The notes: generated by a model not told the origin, from the letters alone. 64,000 nucleotides of DNA from Parasulfuritortus sp037439465 (GCA_037439465.1 JBBIVX010000006.1:1-64000), one strand, 5' to 3'. Counted from the first letter of the stretch, positions 51,639 to 60,934 are shown. Numbers and translations: made by a program.

Positions 51639-51873
51639 TACGTGGTGGGCACGCTCTGCAACACAATGCGACGGGGAAATGGCCAGGGCCATATGGCCTT
51701 TGGATCTGCGGCTAGTCTACCGTAGCTTGATCACATCAGGCTGACAAGCAAAACGGCGCTGCCCCATTAAGATTGCGCCGGCGCCAGTAACAGGCGGGGC
51801 CCAAGAGACGCAAGGCCGGTGCGGAGCGACCACTCCGCCCGGACCGCGAGGGTCACAGGTCGATTTTATTGGA

Positions 51874-51958
51874 TGGTGCCGACGACGAGACTCGAACTCG
51901 TACGACTTTCGTCACTGCCCCCTCAAGACAGCGTGTCTACCAATTTCACCACGTCGGC
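51874..51958 (-). tRNA. tRNA-Leu(GAG)
   Basis: An 85-nt type II tRNA on the minus strand. The acceptor stem GCCGACG pairs with CGTCGGC, followed by A and encoded CCA. The anticodon stem CTGTC/GGCAG encloses TTGAGGG with anticodon GAG. A long variable arm and the T-loop GTTCGAGTC are present. It follows tpiA-secG, the common proteobacterial order. Confidence 0.95.
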
Positions 51959-51987
51959 ATTGTTGCCGCGTCGAGCCGACGCGACGA

Positions 51988-52317
51988 TTATTTTGGAATT
52001 TCTCCCGACTTGCCCGGCGCCTGGGGGGGGACCGCCGGTTGCGGGGCAACCGGCTGACTTTGCCCAACCACTGGCCGTGGGGTCTGCGGCCTGGTCGACA
52101 GGAAAGTCAGGCCCATGCTGGTCAGAAAAAATGTCGTTGCCAGTATAGCCGTGGCGCGGCTCAGAAAGTTGGCCGAACCGGTGGCCCCGAACAGGCTGCC
52201 CGACGCCCCGCTGCCGAAGGCCGCGCCCATGTCGGCACCCTTGCCGTGCTGCAGCAGTATCAACCCCACCAAAACCGCCGCCACCAGAATGTGGATGACC
52301 CAGATGACTGTTTCCAT
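51988..52317 (-). CDS. secG: Preprotein translocase subunit SecG
   Basis: A 109-residue inner-membrane protein with two transmembrane helices (METVIWVIHILVAAVLVGLI and the one at ATAILATTFFLTSMGLTFL). The conserved loop between them is LLQHGKGADMGAAFGSGASG, and a proline/glutamine-rich cytoplasmic tail follows. SecG assists SecYE-mediated export. The start at 52317 (ATG) is preferred over an upstream frame extension. It lies 7 bp after tpiA, in the widespread tpiA-secG-tRNA-Leu arrangement. Confidence 0.96.
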   Translation of the reverse strand: METVIWVIHILVAAVLVGLILLQHGKGADMGAAFGSGASGSLFGATGSANFLSRATAILATTFFLTSMGLTFLSTRPQTPRPVVGQSQPVAPQPAVPPQAPGKSGEIPK

Positions 52318-52324
52318 AACGCTC

Positions 52325-53071
52325 TCAACCGGCCCGACAAATGGCCAAAAATTCATCGGCGCTCAGCGAAGCGCCGCCAATCAACCCGCCATCGATGTCG
52401 GGTTGGGCAAATAATTCCGCAGCGTTGGCCGCCTTCACACTGCCGCCGTACTGGATGACCAGCCCTGCCGCGATCGTCGCGTCAAGAGCGCGCACCTTGC
52501 CACGCAAAAAGGCATGTACCGCCTGGGCCTGATCGGGCGTCGCGGTGACGCCGGTGCCGATGGCCCATACCGGTTCATAGGCGATCACAGCCTTGGCCAG
52601 CGAACCGACACCGGACCTGGCCAACACCGCGTCCAACTGACGGCCCACCACCTGCTCGGTGAGGCACTCTTCCCGTTCGTTCAGGCTCTCGCCCACGCAC
52701 AGTATCGGAAGCAGACCGGCGGCCTGGGCGGCGGCGTATTTCTCGGCCACCACGGCATCGGATTCGCCGTAAAGGGCGCGCCGCTCGGAATGGCCGACGA
52801 TGACGTAGCGACAACCAAAATCGTTCAGCATGGCCGCAGACACCTCGCCGGTGTAGGCCCCTTTGGCGTGCTCGCTCATGTTCTGAGCGCCCCAGGCAAC
52901 CGGCGTGCCCGTCAAGCTCGCCTGAACCTGGGCAAGGTAAGGGAAAGGGACGCAAACCGCGACATCGGCCCTGACGCCACCCATACCGGCCAGCAAGGCC
53001 GTCAGCAGGACTTCGTTATCTGCCAGGGTGCCATGCATCTTCCAGTTGCCGGCGACCAGTTTGCGACGCAT
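52325..53071 (-). CDS. tpiA: Triosephosphate isomerase
   Basis: A 248-residue TIM-barrel enzyme that interconverts dihydroxyacetone phosphate and glyceraldehyde 3-phosphate. Active-site residues are visible: Lys11 in GNWKMH, His94 in VGHSERR and Glu166 in AYEPVWAIGTG, followed by the flexible loop and the phosphate-binding YGGSVKAANA. The start at 53071 gives the standard N terminus MRRKLVAGNWKMHG. It is cytosolic. Confidence 0.97.
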   Translation of the reverse strand: MRRKLVAGNWKMHGTLADNEVLLTALLAGMGGVRADVAVCVPFPYLAQVQASLTGTPVAWGAQNMSEHAKGAYTGEVSAAMLNDFGCRYVIVGHSERRALYGESDAVVAEKYAAAQAAGLLPILCVGESLNEREECLTEQVVGRQLDAVLARSGVGSLAKAVIAYEPVWAIGTGVTATPDQAQAVHAFLRGKVRALDATIAAGLVIQYGGSVKAANAAELFAQPDIDGGLIGGASLSADEFLAICRAG

Positions 53072-53122
53072 GTAACCCCCTCTCATGAAAGGCGGGAATC
53101 CTAGCGATTTTGGCCGCTCCGG

Positions 53123-55822
53123 TCAATCCACCCGCCTATGCAGGAGCGGGGAAGGGGTGCGCCCGCCCCCACCATCACGGCGCCGCCACGCCTTTTCTCC
53201 TTCTATCACGCTCAGCGCGGCCAGGGCGACCGCGGCGATTTCCAGCCATGCCGGCGCGCCGAGTGCCGCCGTGCCGAACACCTGCTGCAATACGGGCAGA
53301 TAGGTGAGGGCCAATTGCAGCAACAGCATTGCCGCCGCCCCACCCCACACCCAGGAGTTCGAGAACGGCGCGACCCGCCATAACGGCCGTTCAAGCGAGC
53401 GGCAGTTGAATAAATAGGCCAGCTCGATCATCACAAAGACATTCACCGCGATGCTGCGCGCCTCGGCCAGTGACTGGCCTCGCTCCAGCGCCAGCAGGAA
53501 CAAGCCGAAGGACCCGGCCAGCATCAGCAATCCGACCAACAGGATGCGCCAGAGCAGCACGCGATCGAGGATAGGGGCGGCGGGCGGGCGGGGCGGGCGG
53601 CGCATGACGCTGGCCTCAACGGGTTCGAAGGCGAGCGGCAGCCCCAGGAGCACGGCAGTGGTCATGTTGATCCAGAGTATCTGCAGCGGCGTGATCGGCA
53701 GCGTCGCCCCAGCGATGATCGCGGCCAGGATCACCAATCCCTCGCCGAAGTTGGTCGGCAGCGTCCAGGTGATGAACTTGACGATATTGTCAAAGATGCC
53801 GCGACCTGCCTCGACGGCCGCCTCGATGGTGGCGAAGTTATCATCGGTGAGCACCATCGCCGCCGCTTCCTTGGCGACCTCGGTGCCGCCGAGCCCCATG
53901 GCGATGCCGATGTCGGCCGACTTCAGCGATGGCGCGTCGTTCACGCCATCACCGGTCATGGCGACGATCTCGCCGTTGGCCTGCAGGGCACGTACCAGGC
54001 GCAGCTTCTGTTCCGGCTCGACACGGGCGAAGACCGCCACCTCGCGCACCAGGGCGGCAAGCGCCGCATCGTCGAGCATGGCCAGTTCGCTCCCGGTCAG
54101 CGCCCGGCCTCCATCCTGGACGATATTCAATTGGCGCGCGATGGCCAGAGCGGTGTCGACATGGTCGCCGGTGATCATCTTCACCTCGATGCCGGCGGCA
54201 TGGCAGACCTTCACCGCCGCGATCGCGCGTGGGCGGGGCGGATCGATCATGCCGACGAGGCCGAGGAATTCCAGGCCCGACTCGATGTCAGCGCGCTGCA
54301 GCGCATCGTTGTCGGCCGGACGTCGGCACAGCGCCAGCACGCGCATCCCTGCGCGCCCAAGTTCCGACGCCGCTGCCATGATTCTGTCGCGTTGCTCGGC
54401 GTCCAGGACCGCGCAAGCGGGCAGCAGTTTTTCGACCGCCCCCTTGCAGTAAATAAGGCGTTCATCTGCGACGCGGTGCAGCGTCGCCATGGTCTGGCGT
54501 GCCGAGTCGAAGGGCAGTTCGTCGAGACGGGGAAAGAGTACGGCGACGGCGGTTTCGTCAAGTCCGGCCTTCTTTGCCGCGACGATCAGCGCCGCTTCGG
54601 TCGGGTCGCCGCTGATCTGCCACTGGCCGTGGCTGTGGTGCAAACTGGCATCGTTGCAAAGCAGGCCGGCCAGCAAGGCTTCCTCCACCGCCCTGTCAGC
54701 GCCGATTTTTTGACCATCCATCTTTATTTCGCCGACTGGCGCATAACCGTGGCCGGTGATTTCGTAGCGTCGTCCATTCGCCCAGAGCGCGCGCACGGTC
54801 ATCGCGTTCTCGGTCAGTGTGCCGGTCTTGTCCGAGCAGATCACCGTGGTGCTGCCAAGCGCCTCGACTGCCGGCAGTTGGCGCACGATGGCGCGGCGCC
54901 TCGCCAGGCGCGCCACACCGATCGCCAGGGTGACGGTGATCGCCGCCGGCAGACCTTCCGGGATCGCGCCGACCACCAGCGCCACGGCGGCCATGAACAT
55001 GTCGAAGGCGGTTTCGCCGCGGGCAATGCCGATGGCGAAGGTCAGTGTCGCGAGGCCGAGAATCACCCACAACAGCCATTTGGCGAAGACCGCCATCTTG
55101 CGCATCAGCGGCGTGGCGAGATCGGGCGCCGCGCTAATCAATCCGGCGATGCGGCCGGTCTCGGTCGCTGCACCAGTGGCGACCACGAGGCCGGTACCCA
55201 GCCCGCTCACCACCGTCGTCCCGGCATAGGTCATGTTGCGGCGGTCGGCCAGCGGGGTCTCAGCCGGCAAGGGGTGGGGGTGCTTGTCCACCGGCAACGA
55301 TTCGCCGGTGAGCGCCGCCTCGACGGTGCGCAATTCCTTGCCGGAGAGCACGCGCATATCGGCCGGCACCTTGTCGCCAGCCGCCAGGTGCACGATGTCG
55401 CCGGGTACGAGATGTATGGCATTCATGCGCCGTCGCTTGCCGCCGCGCAGCACCGTCACCTCGGTGGCGACAGTCTTCGCCAAGGCAGCCAGCGCGGCGG
55501 CAGCCTTGCCTTCCTGTAGATAGCCGATAGCGGCATTGACGACGACGACGCCGAAAATCACCCCGGCATCGACCCATTCGCCGAGGAAGGCGGTCACCAT
55601 ACCGGCGGCAATCAGCACCAGCACCAGCGGTGCGGCGAGTTGATCGAGCAAGCGCCGCAAAGCGCTTCTGCCGGCCGCCTGCGGTGGCGTATTGGGCCCC
55701 TCTCGGACAAGTCGCGCCGCGGCCTCGTCCTCGCTCAGGCCAAAACGCGGATCGACCGTGTGCTCGGCAAGGGCGTCGGCATGCGAGCGAGCATGCCAGT
55801 CGGACGCGCTCATCGGCGCCAT
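53123..55822 (-). CDS. P-type cation-transporting ATPase (P2 type)
   Basis: An 899-residue membrane pump. The N-terminal cation-ATPase domain is followed by actuator motif LTGES (171-175), PEGLP in M4 (288-292), phosphorylation site D331 in CSDKTGTLTEN, the nucleotide-binding KGA (YCKGAVEKLL), and TGDHVDTA and TGDGVNDAPSLK near the hinge. About ten transmembrane helices are present. The motif set is of the Ca2+/Mg2+/Na+ (P2) group, not a heavy-metal pump (no CPx). The ion cannot be decided from sequence. It lies 51 bp downstream-to-upstream from tpiA on the same strand; the ATG at 55813 is an alternative start. Confidence 0.9.
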   Translation of the reverse strand: MAPMSASDWHARSHADALAEHTVDPRFGLSEDEAAARLVREGPNTPPQAAGRSALRRLLDQLAAPLVLVLIAAGMVTAFLGEWVDAGVIFGVVVVNAAIGYLQEGKAAAALAALAKTVATEVTVLRGGKRRRMNAIHLVPGDIVHLAAGDKVPADMRVLSGKELRTVEAALTGESLPVDKHPHPLPAETPLADRRNMTYAGTTVVSGLGTGLVVATGAATETGRIAGLISAAPDLATPLMRKMAVFAKWLLWVILGLATLTFAIGIARGETAFDMFMAAVALVVGAIPEGLPAAITVTLAIGVARLARRRAIVRQLPAVEALGSTTVICSDKTGTLTENAMTVRALWANGRRYEITGHGYAPVGEIKMDGQKIGADRAVEEALLAGLLCNDASLHHSHGQWQISGDPTEAALIVAAKKAGLDETAVAVLFPRLDELPFDSARQTMATLHRVADERLIYCKGAVEKLLPACAVLDAEQRDRIMAAASELGRAGMRVLALCRRPADNDALQRADIESGLEFLGLVGMIDPPRPRAIAAVKVCHAAGIEVKMITGDHVDTALAIARQLNIVQDGGRALTGSELAMLDDAALAALVREVAVFARVEPEQKLRLVRALQANGEIVAMTGDGVNDAPSLKSADIGIAMGLGGTEVAKEAAAMVLTDDNFATIEAAVEAGRGIFDNIVKFITWTLPTNFGEGLVILAAIIAGATLPITPLQILWINMTTAVLLGLPLAFEPVEASVMRRPPRPPAAPILDRVLLWRILLVGLLMLAGSFGLFLLALERGQSLAEARSIAVNVFVMIELAYLFNCRSLERPLWRVAPFSNSWVWGGAAAMLLLQLALTYLPVLQQVFGTAALGAPAWLEIAAVALAALSVIEGEKAWRRRDGGGGRTPSPLLHRRVD

Positions 55823-56131
55823 GCCACGATAAACGGGCCGTGTCGACGCGCTACGCCCATCGAGATTAGTGTAATCGTCGAAATTACCATGTCGTCGGCT
55901 TTACCAATATGCAAGTATCCCGATGCCGTCAGTGAACGGGCAAGGGAGCCCGTGTTTTCCAGGGTGGCCGGCAGTCCATGTCAAGGCCACCCATGCGCCA
56001 TACCCGAGGAGTATTGTTGTGCCCATGAAGAGCGCGCCAGCATCGTCCGGTACCCATGCCCACCTGCCGAGTCAAGGCCGGGGCGGAATGTCTGGCTCGG
56101 CATGGATGTGCCGCTACTAAAATATCCGGCC
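55823..56131. other. Divergent intergenic region between the cation ATPase and uvrC
   Basis: A 309-bp gap without a credible gene. It holds a small inverted repeat GATTA-GTG-TAATC (55864-55876) close to the ATPase start, which could be an operator. A hairpin ACGGGC/GCCCGT (55936-55953) is followed by a short T-rich run (GTTTT) that could act as a weak terminator or attenuator toward uvrC. The open frame through this gap is an upstream extension of uvrC without coding character. Confidence 0.4.
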
Positions 56132-57937
56132 ATGCCCAACCCGCCGCCCTTCGACCCGACTCTACTGCTCACCATCCTTCCCAATCTGCCCGGTGTCTAC
56201 CGGATGCTGGGCGGGAGCGGCGAAATATTGTATGTGGGCAAGGCACGCGACCTGAAAAAGCGGGTGTCGAGCTATTTCCAGAAGTCCGGCCTGAGCCCGC
56301 GTATTCGCCTGATGGTATCGAAAATACAGGACATCCAGATCACCGTCACCCGCTCCGAGTCCGAGGCGCTGTTGCTGGAAAACAACCTCATCAAGGGTCT
56401 CGCGCCCAGGTACAACATACTGTTTCGCGACGACAAGTCATATCCTTATGTACTGCTCACCGGCCATACGTTTCCCCGCCTGGTCCATTTCCGGGGCATG
56501 CCGGACAAACGCGACCGGGTCTTCGGGCCGTTCCCCGATTCCCATGCGGTACGCGAGAGCCTGCAGATACTGCAAAAGATCTTCCGCCTGCGCACATGCG
56601 AGGACACGGTGTTCGCGCATCGCTCGCGGCCTTGTCTGCTGCACCAGATAAAGCGTTGCAGTGGTCCGTGCACAGGGCTGATTTCAAAGCAGGAGTACGC
56701 CCGTGATGTCGAGAACGCGACACTGTTCCTGCAGGGCAGGGATAATGTATTGATGGCCACGCTGATGGTCAAAATGGAGGCTGCCGCCACCACCCTGCGC
56801 TTCGAGGAAGCGGCCGTGTACCGCGACCAGGTGCAGGCGCTGGCGCGGGTGCGCGAGAAGCAGTTCGTCGAGAGCCGGGGGACGCGGGATGCCGACGTGA
56901 TCGGCCTGGCCACCGAGGCTGGTATCGCCTGTGTCTACCTGATGATGATTCGGGCGGGGCGCAACCTGGGCGGCAAGGCCTTCTTCCCGGACAATGCCGA
57001 AGAAGCTGAGCCAGCTTCGGTGCTGGAGGCTTTTTTGTCGCAGCACTACGCCGGCCGCCCGGTGCCGGCGGCGTTGGTACTGGGCGTTGGCGTCGAGGGC
57101 ATGGCCTCGTGTTTGCAGGAGGCGTCCGGCCACAAGGTGCAAGTGCTGGCCAACCCGAGCGGCGAACGGCGCAACTGGCTCCGCATGGCGGAACACAACG
57201 CCGAGCTGGCGCTGATTGCCCGCAAGGGCCAACGCACCGGACAGGAACAGCGCCTGGCCGCCTTGAACGAGGCCCTCGGCGAGGCCAACATCCAACGCAT
57301 CGAGTGCTTCGACGTCAGCCATACCCAGGGTGAGGCGACGGTGGTGTCCTGCGTGGTCTATGACGACGGCGCCATGAAAGCGTCCGAATACCGCCGCTTC
57401 AATATCGACACGCCGACACCGGGCGACGATTACTATGCCATGCGCGCGGCACTGACGCGGCGCTATTCGAAGCTGGCGGAGGGGGTTGGCAAGCGCCCCG
57501 ACCTGCTGTTGATCGACGGCGGCCGGGGCCAGCTCAACGTGGCGCTTGGGGCGCTCAACGAGCTGGGCCTCGGCCAGATTGCCATCGTCGGTGTGGCCAA
57601 GGGCAAGGCGCGCAAGCCGGGCCTGGAGCAGTTGATACTGCCCGACGAGATTGAGCCGCTGCGGCTGCCGGCCGATCACCCGGCCTTGCACCTCATTCAG
57701 GAGGTGCGCGACGAGGCGCATCGCTTCGCCATCACCGGCCACCGCGCACGGCGGGCCAAAAAGCGCACCACGTCGAGCCTGGAGGAAATCGCCGGCATCG
57801 GCCCCAAACGCCGGCAACGATTGTTGCAGACCTTTGGCGGCCTGCGCGGCCTGCAGTCAGCCGGGATCGAGGAGATGGCCCAGGTCGAGGGCGTGAGCCG
57901 GTCGCTGGCAGAAAAGCTCTATCGCGCACTACACTGA
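56132..57937 (+). CDS. uvrC: Excinuclease ABC subunit C
   Basis: A 601-residue nucleotide-excision-repair nuclease. The N-terminal GIY-YIG domain is visible (GVYRMLGG...LYVGKARDLKKRVSSYF), followed by a UVR coiled region (FEEAAVYRDQVQAL), the C-terminal RNase H-like nuclease (ECFDVSHTQGEATV, DLLLIDGGRGQLN) and tandem helix-hairpin-helix motifs (EIAGIGPKRRQRLLQTFGG). UvrC makes both incisions around UvrB-bound damage. The start at 56132 gives the normal N terminus; an in-frame ATG at 56102 is possible. pgsA follows 3 bp later, the conserved uvrC-pgsA order. Confidence 0.96.
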   Translation: MPNPPPFDPTLLLTILPNLPGVYRMLGGSGEILYVGKARDLKKRVSSYFQKSGLSPRIRLMVSKIQDIQITVTRSESEALLLENNLIKGLAPRYNILFRDDKSYPYVLLTGHTFPRLVHFRGMPDKRDRVFGPFPDSHAVRESLQILQKIFRLRTCEDTVFAHRSRPCLLHQIKRCSGPCTGLISKQEYARDVENATLFLQGRDNVLMATLMVKMEAAATTLRFEEAAVYRDQVQALARVREKQFVESRGTRDADVIGLATEAGIACVYLMMIRAGRNLGGKAFFPDNAEEAEPASVLEAFLSQHYAGRPVPAALVLGVGVEGMASCLQEASGHKVQVLANPSGERRNWLRMAEHNAELALIARKGQRTGQEQRLAALNEALGEANIQRIECFDVSHTQGEATVVSCVVYDDGAMKASEYRRFNIDTPTPGDDYYAMRAALTRRYSKLAEGVGKRPDLLLIDGGRGQLNVALGALNELGLGQIAIVGVAKGKARKPGLEQLILPDEIEPLRLPADHPALHLIQEVRDEAHRFAITGHRARRAKKRTTSSLEEIAGIGPKRRQRLLQTFGGLRGLQSAGIEEMAQVEGVSRSLAEKLYRALH

Positions 57938-57940
57938 CGC

Positions 57941-58531
57941 ATGTTTTCCAATCTGCCCAATCTGCTCACCTGGCTGCGCATCTGGCTGATCCCGTTGTTT
58001 GTGGCGGTGTTCTACCTGCCCGACGACTGGCTGCCCAAGCACCAGATCAACCTGATTGCCGCCGCCCTGTTCGCGCTGGCCGCAGTGACCGACTGGCTCG
58101 ACGGCTGGCTGGCCCGCCGTCTCGACCAGGCCTCTGCCTTTGGCGCCTTTCTCGACCCGGTGGCGGACAAGCTGATGGTCACGGCGGCGCTGCTGGTGCT
58201 GGTGGACCTTGACCGCGCAGGCATCGTCGCCTCGCTCATCATCATCGGCCGTGAGATCGCCATCACCGCCCTGCGCGAATGGATGGCGCGCGCGGGTAAA
58301 TCCAAGAGCGTGGCGGTTTCCTTCCTCGGAAAACTGAAGACCACAGCGCAGATGACCGCCATCCTGCTGCTGCTCTACCACGACGACATCATGGGTGTGC
58401 GCTGCCAGTGGCTGGGACGCTGGCTGCTGGATATTGCCGCCTTCCTGACCTTCTGGTCGATGCTGCATTACCTGAGCATGGCCTGGCGGGCAATGAAAGA
58501 TCAGCCAGATCCAGCGCGGTTGACAGAATAA
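57941..58531 (+). CDS. pgsA: CDP-diacylglycerol-glycerol-3-phosphate 3-phosphatidyltransferase
   Basis: A 196-residue membrane enzyme that makes phosphatidylglycerol phosphate, the first committed step of acidic phospholipid synthesis. The CDP-alcohol phosphotransferase motif DGWLAR...GAFLDPVADK is at about 54-77, and several hydrophobic helices are present. It is immediately followed by three tRNA genes. Confidence 0.96.
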   Translation: MFSNLPNLLTWLRIWLIPLFVAVFYLPDDWLPKHQINLIAAALFALAAVTDWLDGWLARRLDQASAFGAFLDPVADKLMVTAALLVLVDLDRAGIVASLIIIGREIAITALREWMARAGKSKSVAVSFLGKLKTTAQMTAILLLLYHDDIMGVRCQWLGRWLLDIAAFLTFWSMLHYLSMAWRAMKDQPDPARLTE

Positions 58532-58561
58532 TTCCTGCCGATAAAATGGCGAGCCTTCAGA

Positions 58562-58637
58562 GCGGGAATAGCTCAGTTGGTAGAGCGCAACCTTGCCAAG
58601 GTTGAGGTCGCGAGTTCGAGCCTCGTTTCCCGCTCCA
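58562..58637 (+). tRNA. tRNA-Gly(GCC)
   Basis: A 76-nt tRNA. Acceptor stem GCGGGAA/TTCCCGC, anticodon stem CAACC/GGTTG with loop TTGCCAA (anticodon GCC), T-loop GTTCGAGCC and encoded CCA. First of a Gly-Cys-Leu tRNA cluster. Confidence 0.97.
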
Positions 58638-58698
58638 AAGTTTTCCGGGGAAAGCCACACGCTTTCCCCTTTCACTTTCGGCACAGCGGCTTCATCGC

Positions 58699-58772
58699 GG
58701 CGCGTTAGCAAAGCGGTTATGCACCGGATTGCAAATCCGTGTAGGTCGGTTCGACTCCGGCACGCGCCTCCA
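58699..58772 (+). tRNA. tRNA-Cys(GCA)
   Basis: A 74-nt tRNA. Acceptor stem GGCGCGT/ACGCGCC, anticodon stem CGGAT/ATCCG with loop TTGCAAA (anticodon GCA), T-loop GTTCGACTC and encoded CCA. Confidence 0.97.
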
Positions 58773-58804
58773 GCTTCTCTTCCACGGCCGTATCGGCCCC
58801 GGTC

Positions 58805-58889
58805 GCCCGGGTGGCGAAACAGGTAGACGCAAGGGACTTAAAATCCCTCGACTTCGGTCATACCGGTTCGAGTCCGGTCCCGGGCACCA
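58805..58889 (+). tRNA. tRNA-Leu(TAA)
   Basis: An 85-nt type II tRNA. Acceptor stem GCCCGGG/CCCGGGC with discriminator A and encoded CCA, anticodon stem AGGGA/TCCCT with loop CTTAAAA (anticodon TAA), long variable arm and T-loop GTTCGAGTC. Confidence 0.97.
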
Positions 58890-58927
58890 AGCAGTTTCAG
58901 GACGGTTACCTCTCAGTCTAAAAATAC

Positions 58928-58973
58928 TGTTATAATCCGCGGGTTTTCAGATGGGCGTTGCGCCCATTTTTTA
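58928..58973 (+). promoter_or_regulatory. rimP operon promoter with leader terminator hairpin
   Basis: An extended -10 box, TGTTATAAT, at 58928-58936 implies a start near 58943. Only 8 nt further on lies ATGGGCG-TTG-CGCCCAT (58951-58967) followed by six T, a compact intrinsic terminator 12 bp before the rimP ATG. Attenuator-like hairpins before rimP are known in proteobacteria (rimP leader). The same hairpin would also end transcripts from the tRNA cluster. Confidence 0.7.
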
Positions 58974-58984
58974 TTTCTGAACCT

Positions 58985-59413
58985 ATGAATTTGCAGGCTT
59001 TGATCGAGCCGGTCCTGACCGGACTGGGCTATGAACTGGTCGCCCTGGAACAGGTGGGGCGGGGATTGCTGCGCGTCTACATCGACGCCCCCGGCGGCAT
59101 TGGCGTGGACGATTGCGTCAAGGTCAGCAATCAATTGACCCGCTTGTTCATGGTGGAAAACGTTGATTATGCCCGTCTGGAAGTGTCGTCGCCCGGCTTG
59201 GATCGGCTCCTGGTGAAAGAGCAGGATTTCATCCGCTTCACCGGTGAGCAAGCGCAGGTCAAGCTGCGCCTGCCGCTGGCGGGACGCAGGAAATACATGG
59301 GGCGCCTGGCCGGTCTGACGGACGGGGTGCTGCAATTGGATACGGAGTCCGGCAGGGTGGCGTTGGCGCTGATCGAAATCGAATCGGCGCGCCTGGTGCC
59401 GGAACTTGGATAA
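58985..59413 (+). CDS. rimP: Ribosome maturation factor RimP
   Basis: A 142-residue factor needed for 30S subunit assembly. Landmarks: LGYELVALEQVGRGLLRVYI, DDCVKVSNQLTRLF, and YARLEVSSPGLDRLLVKEQD, the family signature. The start at 58985 is preferred over the in-frame ATG at 58958, which would lie inside the leader hairpin. First gene of the rimP-nusA-infB-rbfA-truB operon. Confidence 0.96.
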   Translation: MNLQALIEPVLTGLGYELVALEQVGRGLLRVYIDAPGGIGVDDCVKVSNQLTRLFMVENVDYARLEVSSPGLDRLLVKEQDFIRFTGEQAQVKLRLPLAGRRKYMGRLAGLTDGVLQLDTESGRVALALIEIESARLVPELG

Positions 59414-59433
59414 GTGATTGCCCGGAGGACGCG

Positions 59434-60909
59434 ATGAGTCGGGAAGTGTTGTTGTTGGCGGATGCGCTGGCGCGCGAGAAGAACGTCGAGCCCGAGGTGG
59501 TGTTCGGCGCCCTGGAATCAGCCCTGGCCCAGGCCACCAAAAAACGCCTGAGCGAAGACGTGGAAGTGCGCGTGGAAATCGACAGGCATAGCGGCGCCTA
59601 TCAAGCCTTCCGCCGCTGGGATGTGCTGCCGGACGAAGCCGAGATCGAGTTCCCCGGGCATCAGCTCACACTCAGCCAGGCCCGCGAACGTCAGCCGGAC
59701 ATCGAGATCGGCGGCTTTATCGAGGAGCCACTGGAAGCGGTCGAATTCGGCCGCATCGGCGCCCAGGCCGCCAAGCAGGTGATACTGCAGAAGATCCGCG
59801 ACGCCGAGCGCGAACAGGTGCTCAACGATTTCCTGGCGCGCGAGGAAACCCTGGTTTCCGGCACCATCAAGCGCATGGAACGGGGCAACGCCATCATCGA
59901 ATCGGGTCGCATCGAAGGTCTGCTGGCGCGCGATCAGATGATCCCCAAGGAAAACCTGCGGGTGGGAGATAGGGTGCGCACCTATCTATTGCGAGTGGAA
60001 CGCAGCGGCCGCGGCCCGCAACTCATCCTCTCCCGCACCGCCAACGAGTTCATCAAGCAACTGTTCGAGCTTGAAGTGCCGGAGGTGGCGGAAGGCATCA
60101 TCGAGATCAAGGCGGCGGCACGCGACCCCGGCCTGCGCGCCAAGATCGCCGTCAAATCCAACGACCCCCGCGTCGATCCGCAGGGCTGCTGCATCGGCGT
60201 ACGCGGCACCCGCGTCACGGCGGTGACCAACGAGCTCAACGGCGAGCGTGTGGACATCGTCTTGTGGTCACCTGAACCGGCCCAGTTTGTCATCAATGCA
60301 CTGGCCCCCGCCGAGGTGGAGAGCATCCTGATGGATGAGGAAAAACACAGCATGGATGTGGTGGTGGACGAGATGCAGCTTGCCAACGCCATCGGCCGCG
60401 GTGGGCAAAACGTACGTCTGGCCGCCGAGCTGACCGGCTGGGAAATAAACATCATGACCGAAGTGGAGGCCAAGGAGAAAAAGGAAGGCGAGGTCGCCAG
60501 CCTGCGCGGCCTGTTCATGGAAAAACTGGACATCGACCAGGATGTCGCCGATGTACTGGTGGAGGAAGGCTTCTCCACACTGGAGGAAATCGCCTACGTC
60601 CCCCTGAGCGAAATGCTGGAGATCGAGGTGTTCGACGAGGATACCGTCAATGAGCTGCGCGCCCGCGCCCGCGATGCCCTGCTGACCGCCGCCATCGCCC
60701 AGGAGGAAAGTGTGGAAAAGGTGTCCACCGACCTCATGAGCGTGGCCGGCATGGATGCCGAACTGGCCGCCGAACTGGCCGCCAAGGACATCAAGACCGC
60801 CGAAGACCTGGCCGACCTGGCCGTGGACGAGCTGGTGGAACTCACCGGAATGGCCGAGGAACGCGCGCATGACCTGATCATGACCGCACGCGCGCCCTGG
60901 TTCGCCTGA
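59434..60909 (+). CDS. nusA: Transcription termination/antitermination factor NusA
   Basis: A 491-residue RNA-polymerase-binding factor. The N-terminal domain (1-125) is followed by an S1 domain (about 135-200), two KH domains (about 230-345, with DPQGCCIGVRGTRVTAVTNE and AIGRGGQNVRLAAELTGWEI) and two C-terminal acidic helix-hairpin-helix repeats (about 360-490). The proteobacterial layout and length are normal. A good ribosome site (GGAGG) precedes ATG 59434, 20 bp after rimP. Confidence 0.97.
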   Translation: MSREVLLLADALAREKNVEPEVVFGALESALAQATKKRLSEDVEVRVEIDRHSGAYQAFRRWDVLPDEAEIEFPGHQLTLSQARERQPDIEIGGFIEEPLEAVEFGRIGAQAAKQVILQKIRDAEREQVLNDFLAREETLVSGTIKRMERGNAIIESGRIEGLLARDQMIPKENLRVGDRVRTYLLRVERSGRGPQLILSRTANEFIKQLFELEVPEVAEGIIEIKAAARDPGLRAKIAVKSNDPRVDPQGCCIGVRGTRVTAVTNELNGERVDIVLWSPEPAQFVINALAPAEVESILMDEEKHSMDVVVDEMQLANAIGRGGQNVRLAAELTGWEINIMTEVEAKEKKEGEVASLRGLFMEKLDIDQDVADVLVEEGFSTLEEIAYVPLSEMLEIEVFDEDTVNELRARARDALLTAAIAQEESVEKVSTDLMSVAGMDAELAAELAAKDIKTAEDLADLAVDELVELTGMAEERAHDLIMTARAPWFA

Positions 60910-60934
60910 CGGCGACAACTGTGCAGAGGGTGAG

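Noticed and set aside
51687..51698. Palindrome GGCCATATGGCC upstream of prsK
   Set aside because: A short perfect palindrome of this composition is common in GC-rich DNA, and nothing else marks it as an operator.
55936..55958. Hairpin ahead of uvrC as an intrinsic terminator
   Set aside because: The T-run is broken (GTGTTTT) and no gene ends just upstream on that strand, so I describe it only within the gap.
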